Shown piece by piece: positions 42,484 to 51,032 of a stretch of 64,000 bases of DNA (position 1 is its first letter; every line of letters starts with the position of its first letter). The stretch covers positions 434,001 to 498,000 of the forward strand of contig NZ_CP077077.1 in assembly GCF_019139675.1 (NCBI RefSeq), in the 5' to 3' direction. The DNA comes from Pseudomonas maumuensis. Lineage in GTDB: Bacteria; Pseudomonadota; Gammaproteobacteria; Pseudomonadales; Pseudomonadaceae. Made by a program: the position numbers and the translations under genes. Under the pieces are notes generated by a model that did no database searches, had not been told where the DNA came from, and saw only the letters and a program-made list of their open reading frames with translations.

Positions 42484-43109
42484 TTCGAGTGCTGGTGGCG
42501 GAAGACCACACCATCGTCCGGGAAGGCATCAAGCAATTGATCGGCCTGGCCAAGGATATGCAGGTGGCGGGCGAAGCGGGCAATGGCGAGCAGTTGCTGG
42601 AGGCCCTGCGCCACACGCCGTGCGAGGTGGTGCTGCTGGATATCTCCATGCCTGGGGTGAATGGCCTGGAGGCGATCCCGCGGATCCGCGCGCTGAACAA
42701 CCCGCCGGCGATCCTGATGCTGTCGATGCATGACGAGGCGCAGATGGCTGCGCGGGCGCTCAAGGCCGGTGCGGCGGGCTATGCGACCAAGGACAGCGAC
42801 CCGGCGCTGTTGCTCACGGCCATCCGCCGGGTGGCGGGGGGAGGGCGCTACATCGACCCGGCCCTGGCCGACCGCATGGTGTTCGAAGTGGGCCTGACCG
42901 AAACCCGGCCGCTGCACACGCTGCTGTCGGAGCGCGAATTCTCGGTGTTCGAGCGCCTGGCCCAGGGTGCCAACGTCAACGACATCGCCCTTCAGCTGGC
43001 GCTGTCGAGCAAGACCATCAGCACTCATAAGGCGCGACTGATGCAGAAGCTCAAGGTCAACTCGCTGGCGGAGCTGGTGAAGTACGCCATGGAGCACAAG
43101 CTGGTGTGA
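42480..43109 (+). CDS. agtR: AgtR-like NarL/LuxR-family response regulator
   Basis: 209 residues, GTG start at 42480 overlapping the agtS TGA. The receiver domain has the phosphorylation site D54 (VLLDISMPGVNG) and the acidic pocket AEDH; the C-terminal LuxR HTH reads SEREFSVFERLAQGANVNDI with SSKTISTHKARLMQKL. It is the partner of AgtS and the likely activator of the transporter genes that follow; a perfect inverted repeat at 43194-43213 is a candidate binding site. Confidence 0.87.
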   Translation: MIRVLVAEDHTIVREGIKQLIGLAKDMQVAGEAGNGEQLLEALRHTPCEVVLLDISMPGVNGLEAIPRIRALNNPPAILMLSMHDEAQMAARALKAGAAGYATKDSDPALLLTAIRRVAGGGRYIDPALADRMVFEVGLTETRPLHTLLSEREFSVFERLAQGANVNDIALQLALSSKTISTHKARLMQKLKVNSLAELVKYAMEHKLV

Positions 43110-43193
43110 ATGTTCTGGTTACGACAGGTAATCCATAACTGGGACCGCCGCTGCCACGATCCCATGCGTCATAGTTGTCTGGGAGCGTCACCC

Positions 43194-43213
43194 TTGTAGG
43201 GCGATCCCTACAA
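43194..43213. promoter_or_regulatory. Perfect inverted repeat upstream of agtA (candidate AgtR operator)
   Basis: TTGTAGGG-CGAT-CCCTACAA: two 8-base arms, exact complements, with a 4-base spacer whose own sequence CGAT is nearly symmetric. It lies 81 bases after the agtR stop and about 110 bases before the agtA ATG, where an activator of the agtABCD promoter could bind. No T run follows, so a terminator is less likely; a separate weak hairpin CCCCG-ATTTC-CGGGG lies near 43251. Confidence 0.5.
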
Positions 43214-43323
43214 CAAGTCTTCCATCCGGATGATGGCATTCTCTCAGCGCCCCCGATTTCCGGGGCTTTGCGCTTCTTCTACGCTTTTGCCTACGCAGTC
43301 ATTCCAACAAGAAGGTGCAGGGC

Positions 43324-44436
43324 ATGAGCGAGGCGAATTCGAACGAGACGCTGGTCAGCTTCCGAGGTGTGCAGAAGAGCTACGACGGCGAATCGCTGAT
43401 CGTCAAGGACCTCAACCTGGACATCCGCAAGGGCGAGTTCCTGACCCTGCTCGGCCCTTCCGGTTCGGGCAAGACCACCAGCCTGATGATGCTGGCCGGC
43501 TTCGAGACCCCCACCGCCGGCGAGATCCAGCTGGCCGGGCGCTCGATCAACAATGTGCCGCCGCACAAGCGCGACATCGGCATGGTGTTCCAGAACTACG
43601 CACTATTCCCGCATATGACCGTGGCCGAGAACCTGGCCTTCCCGCTGACCGTGCGCAACCTCAGCAAGACCGACGTCAGCGAACGGGTCAAGCGCGTGCT
43701 CGGCATGGTCCAGCTCGATGCCTTCGCCAAGCGTTATCCCGGCCAGCTTTCCGGTGGCCAGCAGCAACGGGTGGCACTGGCCCGCGCCCTGGTGTTCGAG
43801 CCACAGCTGGTGCTGATGGACGAACCGCTCGGCGCCCTCGACAAGCAACTGCGCGAACATATGCAGATGGAGATCAAGCATATCCACCAGCGCCTGGGCG
43901 TGACCGTGGTCTACGTGACCCACGACCAGGGCGAGGCGCTGACCATGTCCGACCGGGTGGCGGTGTTCCACCAGGGCGAGATCCAGCAGATCGCCGACCC
44001 GCGCACCCTTTACGAAGAACCTTGCAATACCTTCGTCGCCAACTTCATCGGTGAGAACAACCGTATCAACGGCACCCTGCTGGCCAGTGACGGTAATCGT
44101 TGCCAGGTGCAACTGGCCCGTGGCGAGCGGGTCGATGCGCTGGCGGTCAACGTCGGCCAGGCCGGTGACCCGGTGACCCTGTCGATCCGCCCCGAGCGGG
44201 TACGCCTGAACGGCCACAGCGAGAACTGCGTCAACCGCTTCTCCGGTCGTGTCGCCGAGTTCATCTACCTCGGCGATCACGTGCGGGTGCGCCTGGAGGT
44301 CTGTGGCAAGGCCGATTTCTTCGTCAAGCAGCCAATCGCCGAGCTCGACCCGGCCCTGGCTGTGGGCGACGTGGTACCGCTGGGCTGGGAGGTGGAGCAC
44401 GCCCGCGCGCTCGATCCGATTGCCGACGCCCATTGA
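43324..44436 (+). CDS. agtA: ABC transporter ATP-binding protein (spermidine/putrescine type), AgtA-like
   Basis: 370 residues from ATG 43324 with AAGG before it. Walker A GPSGSGKT at 44-51, ABC signature LSGGQQQR, Walker [13 protein letters not shown] and a switch His (VTHDQ), then a C-terminal TOBE domain. This is the POPT-type importer ATPase for polyamine-like substrates; by synteny with P. aeruginosa agtABCD the substrates are 4-aminobutyrate and 5-aminovalerate. Confidence 0.88.
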   Translation: MSEANSNETLVSFRGVQKSYDGESLIVKDLNLDIRKGEFLTLLGPSGSGKTTSLMMLAGFETPTAGEIQLAGRSINNVPPHKRDIGMVFQNYALFPHMTVAENLAFPLTVRNLSKTDVSERVKRVLGMVQLDAFAKRYPGQLSGGQQQRVALARALVFEPQLVLMDEPLGALDKQLREHMQMEIKHIHQRLGVTVVYVTHDQGEALTMSDRVAVFHQGEIQQIADPRTLYEEPCNTFVANFIGENNRINGTLLASDGNRCQVQLARGERVDALAVNVGQAGDPVTLSIRPERVRLNGHSENCVNRFSGRVAEFIYLGDHVRVRLEVCGKADFFVKQPIAELDPALAVGDVVPLGWEVEHARALDPIADAH

Positions 44437-44476
44437 AGGTTTGCTTCACCAACCCTGAACTGTGGAGAGAATAATA

Positions 44477-45511
44477 ATGCGCAAGCAGTTGAAACTGACC
44501 GCCCTGGCCCTTGGCTTGGTCGCCGCCGGCCAGGCCATGGCCGCCGACCTGACCGTGATTTCCTTTGGTGGCGCGAACAAGGCGGCCCAGGTCAAGGCGT
44601 TTTACGAGCCATGGGAGAAGGCGGGCAAGGGCAAGATCGTCGCCGGGGAGTACAACGGCGAGATGGCCAAGGTCAAAGCCATGGTCGATACCAAGAGCGT
44701 CAGCTGGAACCTGGTCGAGGTGGAGTCGCCGGAGTTGGCCCGGGGTTGCGATGAAGGCATGTTCGAAGAGCTCGATCCCGCACTGTTCGGTGATGAAGGC
44801 GACTACGTGCCCGGCGCCATTCAGCCGTGCGGCGTGGGCTTCTTCGTCTGGTCCACGGTGCTGGCCTACAACGCCGACAAACTCAAGAGCGCGCCTGCCA
44901 GCTGGGCCGACTTCTGGGACACCAAGAAATTCCCGGGCAAGCGCGGCCTGCGCAAGGGCGCCAAGTACACCCTCGAATTCGCCCTGATGGCTGACGGCGT
45001 CGCACCCAAAGAGGTGTACAAGGTGCTGGCGACCAAGGAAGGCCAGGACCGCGCCTTCAAGAAACTCGATGAACTCAAGCCGAGCATCCAGTGGTGGGAA
45101 GCCGGTGCCCAGCCGCCGCAGTACCTGGCCTCGGGTGACGTGGTCATGAGCTCGGCCTACAACGGTCGTATCGCCGCGGTGCAGAAGGAAAGCAACCTCA
45201 AGGTGGTGTGGAACGGCGGCATCTACGACTTCGATGCCTGGGCCATCCCGAAAGGCGCCAAGGATGTGGAAGAGGCGAAGAAATTCATTGCCTACACCGT
45301 CCAGCCCGAGCAGCAGAAGACCTACTCCGAGAACATCGCCTACGGCCCGGCCAACTCCAAGGCCGTCCCGCTGCTGGCCGATGCGGTGAAGAAGGACATG
45401 CCGACCACTCCTGAGAACATCGCCAATCAGGTGCAGATCGACGTGGCCTTCTGGGCCGACAACAGCGAACAGCTGGAGCAACGCTTCAACGCCTGGGCGG
45501 CTAAGAAGTAA
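44477..45511 (+). CDS. agtB: Periplasmic substrate-binding protein, AgtB-like
   Basis: 344 residues from ATG 44477 (GGAGAG upstream). Signal peptide MRKQLKLTALALGLVAAGQA, cleavage after AMA. Mature protein of the PotD/AfuA-type binding fold (SFGGANKAAQVKAFYEPWEK; DAWAIPKGAKDVEEAKKFI). It delivers the substrate to the AgtC/AgtD permease. It starts 40 bases after agtA and is followed by the REP doublet before agtC. Confidence 0.88.
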   Translation: MRKQLKLTALALGLVAAGQAMAADLTVISFGGANKAAQVKAFYEPWEKAGKGKIVAGEYNGEMAKVKAMVDTKSVSWNLVEVESPELARGCDEGMFEELDPALFGDEGDYVPGAIQPCGVGFFVWSTVLAYNADKLKSAPASWADFWDTKKFPGKRGLRKGAKYTLEFALMADGVAPKEVYKVLATKEGQDRAFKKLDELKPSIQWWEAGAQPPQYLASGDVVMSSAYNGRIAAVQKESNLKVVWNGGIYDFDAWAIPKGAKDVEEAKKFIAYTVQPEQQKTYSENIAYGPANSKAVPLLADAVKKDMPTTPENIANQVQIDVAFWADNSEQLEQRFNAWAAKK

Positions 45512-45527
45512 ACCATCTGGAGCCTTC

Positions 45528-45591
45528 ATCGCCGGCAAGCCGGCTCCCATAAAACCTGTGCAGTACTTGTGGGAGCCGGCTTGCCGGCGAT
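45528..45591. repeat. REP doublet (inverted pair) between agtB and agtC
   Basis: The 22-base unit at 45528-45549 and its exact reverse complement at 45570-45591 flank a 20-base loop (core GCCGGCAAGCCGGC and GCCGGCTTGCCGGC). Each unit is itself palindromic. It is followed by GGGCTGCGCAGCAGCCC, another inverted repeat. Situated in a transcribed intercistronic region 16 bases after the agtB stop, it can form a very stable RNA stem protecting the upstream mRNA or causing partial termination. Confidence 0.9.
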
Positions 45592-45637
45592 GGGCTGCGC
45601 AGCAGCCCCAATTTCAGCCTGTATCGCGGAGTTCGCC

Positions 45638-46885
45638 ATGGCCACTGCAGTGCCCCTCAACGAAGGCGCGGGTAAAAGCCTCAAACAGCGCCTCAAGCAT
45701 GCCGAGCGGGTCAACCGCTGGAAGGCCCAGGCGTTGATAGCGCCGCTGGCGCTGTTTCTCCTGCTGGTGTTCCTGGTGCCGATCGCGGCGCTGCTGTACA
45801 AGAGCGTCGGCAACCCCGAGGTGGTCGCCGGCCTGCCGCGCACCGTCGAGGCGGTGGCGCAGTGGGACGGCAAGAGCCTGCCCGGCGAGGAGGTCTACAA
45901 GGCCCTGAGCCAGGACCTGGCCGAGTCGCGCAAGAACCAGACCCTGGGCGACCTTTCCAAACGCCTGAACATGGAGCTGGCCGGCTACCGCAGCCTGCTG
46001 GCCAAGACTGCGCGGGCGCTGCCGTTCAAGGCCGAGCCTGCCTCCTATAAAGAAGCCTTGCAAACGCTGGACGAGCGCTGGGGCGATCCAGCCTACTGGC
46101 AAGCGATCCGTCGCAATACCAGCACGATCACCTCTTTCTACCTGCTGGCTTCTGTCGATCACCGTATCGACGACCTTGGCGAACTGGCCAAGGCCACGCC
46201 GGACCAGGCCATCTACCTCGATATCTTTGCCCGCACCTTGTGGATGGGCGTGGTGATCACCGCCATCTGCCTGGTGCTGGCCTACCCGCTGGCCTACTTG
46301 CTGGCCAACCTGCCGACCCGTCAGAGCAACCTGCTGATGATCCTGGTGCTGCTGCCGTTCTGGACCTCCATCCTGGTGCGGGTGGCGGCCTGGATCGTGC
46401 TGTTGCAGTCAGGCGGGCTGATCAACAGTGCATTGATGGCCATGGGCATCATCGATCAGCCGCTGGAGCTGGTGTTCAACCGTACCGGCGTGTACATCTC
46501 CATGGTGCATATCCTGTTGCCGTTCATGATCCTGCCGCTGTACAGCGTGATGAAGGGGATCTCGCCCAGCTACATGCGCGCGGCAATCTCCCTCGGCTGC
46601 CATCCGTTCGCCAGTTTCTGGCGGGTGTACTTCCCGCAGACCTACGCCGGTGTCGGCGCCGGCTGCCTGCTGGTGTTCATCCTGGCCATCGGCTACTACA
46701 TCACTCCGGCGCTGCTGGGCAGCCCGAACGACCAGATGGTCAGCTACTTCGTCGCCTTCTACACCAACACCAGCATCAACTGGGGCATGGCCACCGCCCT
46801 GGGCGGGCTGTTGCTGCTGGCCACCGTGCTGCTGTACCTGATCTATAGCTGGCTGGTCGGCGCCAGCCGCCTGCGCCTGAGCTGA
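45638..46885 (+). CDS. agtC: ABC transporter permease, AgtC-like
   Basis: 415 residues from ATG 45638. Unusual for the family: the first membrane helix (31-54) is followed by a long periplasmic loop of about 145 residues (55-200) before helix 2 (199-223). The cytoplasmic EAA-like loop (YMRAAISLGCHPFASFWRVYFPQT) is intact. Forms the channel with AgtD. Confidence 0.87.
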   Translation: MATAVPLNEGAGKSLKQRLKHAERVNRWKAQALIAPLALFLLLVFLVPIAALLYKSVGNPEVVAGLPRTVEAVAQWDGKSLPGEEVYKALSQDLAESRKNQTLGDLSKRLNMELAGYRSLLAKTARALPFKAEPASYKEALQTLDERWGDPAYWQAIRRNTSTITSFYLLASVDHRIDDLGELAKATPDQAIYLDIFARTLWMGVVITAICLVLAYPLAYLLANLPTRQSNLLMILVLLPFWTSILVRVAAWIVLLQSGGLINSALMAMGIIDQPLELVFNRTGVYISMVHILLPFMILPLYSVMKGISPSYMRAAISLGCHPFASFWRVYFPQTYAGVGAGCLLVFILAIGYYITPALLGSPNDQMVSYFVAFYTNTSINWGMATALGGLLLLATVLLYLIYSWLVGASRLRLS

Positions 46886-46896
46886 GGAGCCTTGTC

Positions 46897-47724
46897 ATGC
46901 TGAGCCCTTACATGTCGCCCGTGGAGCGGGTGTGGTTCTACAGCCTGCGCATCCTGTGCGGCCTGATCCTGCTGTTCCTGGTGTTGCCGGTGCTGGTGAT
47001 CATCCCGCTGTCGTTCAACAGCGGGAGCTTCCTGGTGTACCCGCTGCAAGGTTTCTCGCTGCACTGGTACCAGGACTTCTTCGCCTCCGCCGAATGGATG
47101 CGCGCCTTGAAGAACAGCATCATCGTCGCCCCGGCGGCCACGCTGCTGGCCATGGTGTTCGGCACCCTGGCGGCCATCGGCCTGACCCGAGGCGACTTCC
47201 CCGGCAAGTCGCTGGTGATGGCGCTGGTGATCTCGCCGATGGTGGTGCCGGTGGTGATCATCGGCGTGGCCAGCTACCTGTTCTTCGCGCCGTTGGGCAT
47301 GGGTAACAGTTTTACCTCGCTGATCCTGGTGCATGCGGTGCTGGGTGTGCCGTTCGTGATCATCACCGTTTCGGCCACGCTGCAGGGGTTCAACTACAAC
47401 CTGGTGCGTGCGGCGGCCAGCCTCGGCGCCTCGCCATTGCTGGCCTTCCGTCGGGTGACCCTGCCGCTGATCGCCCCTGGGGTGATCTCCGGGGCGCTGT
47501 TCGCCTTCGCCACGTCGTTCGATGAGGTGGTGGTGACCCTGTTCCTCGCCGGGCCCGAGCAGGCGACCCTGCCACGGCAGATGTTCAGCGGCATCCGCGA
47601 GAACCTGAGCCCGACCATCGCGGCGGCGGCTACGCTGCTGATCGCGTTCTCGGTAGTGCTGCTGCTGACGCTGGAGTGGTTGCGTGGGCGTAGCGAGAAG
47701 TTGCGGACCCAGCAGCCGGCCTGA
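46897..47724 (+). CDS. agtD: ABC transporter permease, AgtD-like
   Basis: 275 residues, six hydrophobic segments, with the EAA loop NLVRAAASLGASPLLAFRRV TLP region contacting the ATPase. Starts 11 bases after agtC; GAGG precedes the ATG. Last gene of the transporter operon; a degenerate REP element follows. Confidence 0.88.
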   Translation: MLSPYMSPVERVWFYSLRILCGLILLFLVLPVLVIIPLSFNSGSFLVYPLQGFSLHWYQDFFASAEWMRALKNSIIVAPAATLLAMVFGTLAAIGLTRGDFPGKSLVMALVISPMVVPVVIIGVASYLFFAPLGMGNSFTSLILVHAVLGVPFVIITVSATLQGFNYNLVRAAASLGASPLLAFRRVTLPLIAPGVISGALFAFATSFDEVVVTLFLAGPEQATLPRQMFSGIRENLSPTIAAAATLLIAFSVVLLLTLEWLRGRSEKLRTQQPA

Positions 47725-47731
47725 GGGCTCA

Positions 47732-47751
47732 ATCGCGGGCAAGCCGGCGAT
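47732..47751. repeat. Degenerate REP element after agtD
   Basis: ATCGCGGGCAAGCCGGCGAT, 8 bases after the agtD stop, is a single REP unit with one mismatch in the palindrome relative to the copies at 30408 and 45528. Confidence 0.7.
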
Positions 47752-47872
47752 GAGGGTGGCGCAGGCGTCTGACGATGCTGGGCGCTGGCGCACACCCTTG
47801 ATACCAATCAGCCCTGTTGGTCTTCCCTGAGTTACAATGCGCGCCACCGTGATTCTGCCCAACAGGTGCGCC

Positions 47873-48547
47873 ATGCAGCCCTACGCTATTGCCCCCTCCA
47901 TTCTGTCCGCCGATTTCGCCCGCCTGGGCGAGGACGTCGACAAGGTCCTGGCCGCCGGGGCCGACATCGTCCACTTCGATGTCATGGACAACCACTACGT
48001 GCCCAACCTGACCATCGGCCCGATGGTCTGCAGCGCCCTGCGCAAGTACGGGGTGACGGCACCCATCGACGTACACCTGATGGTCAGCCCGGTCGATCGC
48101 ATCATCGGTGACTTCATCGAGGCCGGCGCCACCTACATCACCTTCCACCCGGAAGCCTCGCAGCACATCGACCGTTCGCTGCAACTTATCAAGGACGGCG
48201 GCTGCAAGGCCGGCCTGGTGTTCAACCCGGCTACCAGCCTGGATGCGCTGAAGTACGTGATGGACAAGATCGACATGGTCCTGCTGATGAGCGTCAACCC
48301 GGGCTTCGGCGGCCAGAAGTTCATCCCCGGCACCCTCGACAAGCTGCGCGAAGCCCGTGCCCTGATCGACGCCAGCGGTCGTGACATCCGCCTGGAGATC
48401 GACGGTGGCGTGAACGTCAACAACATCCGCGAGATCACCGCCGCCGGTGCTGATACCTTCGTCGCCGGCTCGGCGATCTTCAATGCCCCGGACTACAAGG
48501 AAGTCATCGACAAGATGCGTGCCGAAATGGCGCTGGCACGCGCATGA
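47873..48547 (+). CDS. rpe: Rpe, ribulose-phosphate 3-epimerase
   Basis: 224 residues from ATG 47873 ([20 protein letters not shown]). TIM-barrel motifs: [19 protein letters not shown] with metal-ligand His and Asp, and the phosphate loop [10 protein letters not shown]. It interconverts ribulose-5-P and xylulose-5-P. The frame is open to 47837, but those codons precede the conserved start and have no ribosome binding site. Overlaps gph by 4 bases. Confidence 0.96.
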   Translation: MQPYAIAPSILSADFARLGEDVDKVLAAGADIVHFDVMDNHYVPNLTIGPMVCSALRKYGVTAPIDVHLMVSPVDRIIGDFIEAGATYITFHPEASQHIDRSLQLIKDGGCKAGLVFNPATSLDALKYVMDKIDMVLLMSVNPGFGGQKFIPGTLDKLREARALIDASGRDIRLEIDGGVNVNNIREITAAGADTFVAGSAIFNAPDYKEVIDKMRAEMALARA

Positions 48548-49362
48548 GCGGCTTCGAGCAGCTGTTCCCGGGGACACTGCCCAGGCTGGTGATGTTCGAT
48601 CTGGATGGCACCCTGATCGATTCGGTACCCGACCTGGCCGCAGCCGTCGACCGCACGCTGCTCGAACTCGGGCGACCGCCTGCAGGCCTGGAGGCCGTGC
48701 GTCACTGGGTGGGTAACGGCGCCCAGGTGCTGGTGCGCCGGGCCCTGGCCGGTGGTATCGACCACGCCGCAGTGGATGACGAACTGGCCGAGCGCGCGCT
48801 GGCGCTGTTCATGGAGGCCTATGCCGACAACCATGAACTCACCGTGGTCTACCCCGGCGTGCGCGACACCCTGCGCTGGTTGCGCAAGCAGGGTGTGGAA
48901 ATGGCGCTGATCACCAACAAGCCCGAACGCTTCGTTGCCCCCTTGCTCGACCAGATGAAGATTGGGCGCTATTTCCGCTGGATCATCGGTGGCGACACCC
49001 TGCCACAGAAGAAACCTGACCCTGCGGCGCTGCTGTTTGTCATGAAAATGGCCGGCGTCAGCGCCGAGCAGGCGCTGTTCGTCGGCGACTCGCGCAGCGA
49101 CGTGCTGGCCGCCAAGGCCGCGGGGGTGCAGTGCGTCGGCCTGAGCTACGGCTACAACCATGGCCGCCCCATCGACGAGGAGTCGCCCAGCCTGGTGCTC
49201 AGCGACCTGCGCCTGCTGTTGCCCGGTTGCTTAGTCACCGACACTGGGATAACGTTGGCGGACCTTCAAGCCCCGCAAAGCAGAGACAACGACGTGGTGG
49301 TTACTGGCAAATTCTGGATGAAAGTCATCAAGGCCCTGGCCCGCTGGCGCTGGCGCGCCTGA
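48544..49362 (+). CDS. gph: Gph, phosphoglycolate phosphatase (C-terminus encodes the trpE leader)
   Basis: 272 residues of the HAD superfamily: motif [11 protein letters not shown] with D19 and D21, motif [11 protein letters not shown], Lys in [10 protein letters not shown] and FVGDSRSDV. The HAD domain ends near residue 230. The tail of about 40 residues is unlike the usual family end and finishes [14 protein letters not shown], exactly the trpE leader peptide frame (49318-49362). Gph detoxifies 2-phosphoglycolate. It overlaps rpe by 4 bases; a candidate trpE promoter lies inside this gene. Confidence 0.93.
   Translation: MSGFEQLFPGTLPRLVMFDLDGTLIDSVPDLAAAVDRTLLELGRPPAGLEAVRHWVGNGAQVLVRRALAGGIDHAAVDDELAERALALFMEAYADNHELTVVYPGVRDTLRWLRKQGVEMALITNKPERFVAPLLDQMKIGRYFRWIIGGDTLPQKKPDPAALLFVMKMAGVSAEQALFVGDSRSDVLAAKAAGVQCVGLSYGYNHGRPIDEESPSLVLSDLRLLLPGCLVTDTGITLADLQAPQSRDNDVVVTGKFWMKVIKALARWRWRA
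49227..49253 (+). promoter_or_regulatory. Candidate trpE promoter inside gph
   Basis: TTGCTT (49227-49232) and GATAAC (49248-49253) with a 15-base spacer lie inside the 3' part of gph, about 40 bases before the candidate leader start at 49294. Weak match and short spacer, but the position suits an independent trpE leader transcript. Confidence 0.35.
49294..49362 (+). CDS. trpE leader peptide (nested in gph, same frame)
   Basis: The leader ends [14 protein letters not shown] with two Trp codons separated by one Arg codon. ATG at 49318 gives 14 residues. GTG at 49294, preceded by GAGAC, gives 22 residues and a third Trp (GKFWMK). The same ending occurs before trpG (53098-53166) with the same length and aligned GTG. 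Ribosome stalling at the Trp codons would control termination before trpE (attenuation of trpE and trpGDC is reported for P. putida). It has the same frame and stop as gph. Confidence 0.75.
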   Translation: MVVTGKFWMKVIKALARWRWRA

Positions 49363-49372
49363 CTCCCGCCCG

Positions 49373-49400
49373 CCGGCGCCTGCCGGTACATCCGTTTGCC
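49373..49400 (+). terminator. Candidate trpE attenuator hairpin
   Basis: CCGGC (49373-49377), loop GCCT, GCCGG (49382-49386), followed by TACATCCGTTT. It starts 10 bases after the leader stop and 33 bases before the trpE ATG. The T tract is weak; pairing with the upstream GGCGC segments of the Trp codon region is a possible alternative structure. Confidence 0.45.
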
Positions 49401-49433
49401 CGCCCCCATTGCTGCTTGCCCCCGAGGCTACAC

Positions 49434-50915
49434 ATGACCCGCGAAGAATTCCTGCGCCTGGCCGCTGCCGGCTACAACCGCATTCCCCTGGCCTGCGAAA
49501 CCCTGGCCGACTTCGACACGCCGCTGTCGATCTACCTGAAACTGGCTGACCAGCCCAACTCCTACCTGCTCGAGTCCGTGCAAGGTGGCGAGAAATGGGG
49601 CCGCTACTCGATGATCGGCCTGCCGTCGCGCACCGTCATGCGTGTGCATGGCTACCATGTGAGCATCCTGCAGGATGGCGTCGAGGTGGAAAGCCACGAC
49701 GTCGAAGACCCGCTGGCTTTCGTCGAGGCGTTCAAGGACCGTTACAAGGTCGCCGACATCCCAGGCTTGCCGCGCTTCAATGGTGGCCTGGTCGGTTACT
49801 TCGGCTACGACTGCGTGCGCTACGTGGAAAAACGCCTGGGTGCCAGCCCGAACCCCGATCCGCTGGGCGTGCCGGATATCCTGCTGATGGTCTCCGATGC
49901 CGTGGTGGTGTTCGACAACCTGGCCGGCAAGATGCATGCGATCGTGCTGGTCGATCCGGCCGAAGAGCAGGCGTTCGAGCAGGGCCAGGCCCGCTTGCAA
50001 GGTTTGCTGGACACCCTGCGCCAGCCGATCACCCCGCGCCGTGGCCTGGATTTAAGCGGGCCACAGGCAGCCGAACCCGAGTTTCGCTCCAGCTACACCC
50101 GTGACGACTACGAAAGCGCGGTGGGCCGGATCAAGGAATACATCCTGGCCGGGGACTGCATGCAGGTGGTGCCATCCCAGCGCATGTCCATCGACTTCAA
50201 GGCCGCGCCCATCGACCTTTACCGGGCGCTGCGTTGCTTCAACCCGACGCCGTACATGTACTTCTTCAATTTCGGCGACTTCCATGTGGTCGGCAGCTCG
50301 CCCGAGGTGCTGGTGCGGGTGGAAGACAACCTGGTGACCGTGCGCCCGATCGCCGGCACCCGTCCGCGTGGGGCGACCGAGGAAGCCGACCGTGCGCTGG
50401 AAGACGACCTGCTGTCGGACGACAAGGAGATCGCCGAGCACCTGATGCTGATCGACCTCGGTCGCAACGACGTGGGCCGTGTATCGTCCACCGGCAGTGT
50501 GCGCCTGACCGAGAAGATGGTGATCGAGCGCTACTCCAACGTCATGCACATCGTCTCCAACGTCACCGGCCAACTGCGTGAGGGCCTGACCGCCATGGAC
50601 GCACTGCGAGCGATCCTGCCGGCCGGCACCCTGTCGGGCGCGCCGAAGATCCGCGCGATGGAAATCATCGACGAGCTCGAGCCGGTCAAGCGTGGTGTCT
50701 ACGGTGGCGCGGTGGGCTACTTTGCCTGGAACGGCAACATGGATACCGCCATCGCCATCCGCACCGCGGTGATCAAGGACGGCGAACTGCATGTGCAGGC
50801 CGGTGGCGGCATTGTCGCCGACTCGGTGCCGGCGCTGGAGTGGGAAGAGACCATCAACAAGCGCCGGGCGATGTTCCGTGCGGTGGCGCTGGCCGAGCAG
50901 ACCTGCTCCAAGTAG
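49434..50915 (+). CDS. trpE: TrpE, anthranilate synthase component I
   Basis: 493 residues from ATG 49434 ([20 protein letters not shown]). The LLES motif at 45-48 is the Trp feedback-inhibition site. Chorismate-binding motifs include PVSQR-like [30 protein letters not shown] and [14 protein letters not shown] longer frame that overlaps gph from 49131 is not used. Works with the TrpG glutaminase encoded 2.4 kb downstream. Confidence 0.97.
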   Translation: MTREEFLRLAAAGYNRIPLACETLADFDTPLSIYLKLADQPNSYLLESVQGGEKWGRYSMIGLPSRTVMRVHGYHVSILQDGVEVESHDVEDPLAFVEAFKDRYKVADIPGLPRFNGGLVGYFGYDCVRYVEKRLGASPNPDPLGVPDILLMVSDAVVVFDNLAGKMHAIVLVDPAEEQAFEQGQARLQGLLDTLRQPITPRRGLDLSGPQAAEPEFRSSYTRDDYESAVGRIKEYILAGDCMQVVPSQRMSIDFKAAPIDLYRALRCFNPTPYMYFFNFGDFHVVGSSPEVLVRVEDNLVTVRPIAGTRPRGATEEADRALEDDLLSDDKEIAEHLMLIDLGRNDVGRVSSTGSVRLTEKMVIERYSNVMHIVSNVTGQLREGLTAMDALRAILPAGTLSGAPKIRAMEIIDELEPVKRGVYGGAVGYFAWNGNMDTAIAIRTAVIKDGELHVQAGGGIVADSVPALEWEETINKRRAMFRAVALAEQTCSK

Positions 50916-50986
50916 GTTGATCGGGGTCGCAACGCGGCCCGGCGCCCACAGGGATCGCATCTGCCTTGAGCCAGATGCAGTATCTG

Positions 50987-51027
50987 TGGGAGCCGGCTTG
51001 CCGGCGATGGGCCGCAAAGCGGCCCCT
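50987..51027. repeat. REP element between trpE and estP
   Basis: The unit at 50987-51008 is identical to that at 45570-45591 (core GCCGGCTTGCCGGC). It is followed by the hairpin GGGCCGCAAAGCGGCCC. The convergent trpE and estP genes end on either side, so it may also serve as a bidirectional terminator. Confidence 0.85.
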
Positions 51028-51032
51028 GCCAC

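Noticed and set aside
49131..49433. Extension of trpE into gph
   Set aside because: It crosses the trp leader in another frame; TrpE homology starts at the ATG at 49434.
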